Source of the DNA: Gallispira sp964526435
Lineage (GTDB): Bacteria; Bacillota; Clostridia; Lachnospirales; CAG-274
Length of the DNA stretch: 31,702 nt
Assembly (NCBI GenBank): GCA_964526435.1
Contig: CAZGIC010000012.1
Span: 1 to 31,702 of the forward strand
Direction: 5' to 3'
In this document: piece after piece, positions 31,673 through 31,702 of the stretch
How the letters are laid out: each line of letters opens with the position of its first letter
Numbering within the stretch: position 1 is the stretch's first letter
The notes under the pieces: generated by a model
The model's database searches: none
Told to the model about the DNA's origin: nothing
Seen by the model: the letters and a program-made list of their open reading frames with translations, nothing else
Position numbers and translations under genes: made by a program

Positions 31673-31702
31673 AAATAAACAATTCCTGAAACCTAATAAT
31701 AA

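Overview
The window is AT-rich DNA with tightly packed genes, short intergenic gaps and strong AGGAGG-type ribosome binding sites. The housekeeping order (mreBCD-pbp2-minDE-rodA-mgsA and yqfC-yqfD-phoH-ybeY-cdd-era-yqzL-recO), YqfC/YqfD sporulation proteins and a PucR regulator point to an endospore-forming-lineage member of the Clostridia, probably a Lachnospirales-like gut anaerobe. That placement is inferred from gene content. No tRNA, rRNA, insertion sequence or CRISPR array was seen.

Region 1 (1-6310, all minus strand) looks like a nitrogen-scavenging locus. In transcription order it holds a LysR regulator, a PucR regulator, a class III omega-aminotransferase, an iron-type alcohol dehydrogenase, two P-II proteins of the NifI1/NifI2 type, and a TauC/SsuC-like ABC permease whose partner genes lie off the left edge. 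The aminotransferase, dehydrogenase and P-II genes are 10-14 bp apart. The best reading is import of taurine (or a similar omega-amino acid), removal of its amino group and reduction of the resulting aldehyde (sulfoacetaldehyde to isethionate), with 2-oxoglutarate/ATP sensing by the P-II pair. A good promoter precedes the aminotransferase, and a perfect 20-bp palindrome is centred about 64 bp upstream of its predicted start. Finding nitrogenase-type P-II genes here without nitrogenase is the most interesting feature of the window.

Region 2 (6311-13318) holds a degenerate SDR-fold protein coupled to a MATE exporter (plus strand). It is followed by a LanFEG-type peptide-resistance ABC transporter (minus strand), divergent from an OmpR-family regulator and histidine kinase. 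Three 11-bp direct repeats lie in the divergent promoter region.

Region 3 (13319-23832) has a PLP 'aluminium resistance' protein and miaA on the minus strand. Divergent from them are mreB, mreC, mreD, pbp2 (mrdA), minD, minE, rodA, mgsA and a DUF1294 protein. These cover the elongasome and division-site placement. minC is missing from its usual place, and MgsA has altered active-site sequence.

Region 4 (23833-31702) has a cupin gene translationally coupled to a histidine kinase with no response regulator nearby (minus strand). Divergent from it runs yqfC-yqfD-phoH-ybeY-cdd-udg-era-yqzL-recO, covering sporulation, ribosome maturation, pyrimidine salvage and DNA repair. The window ends in an FMN riboswitch with two terminators; the gene it controls is beyond the right edge.
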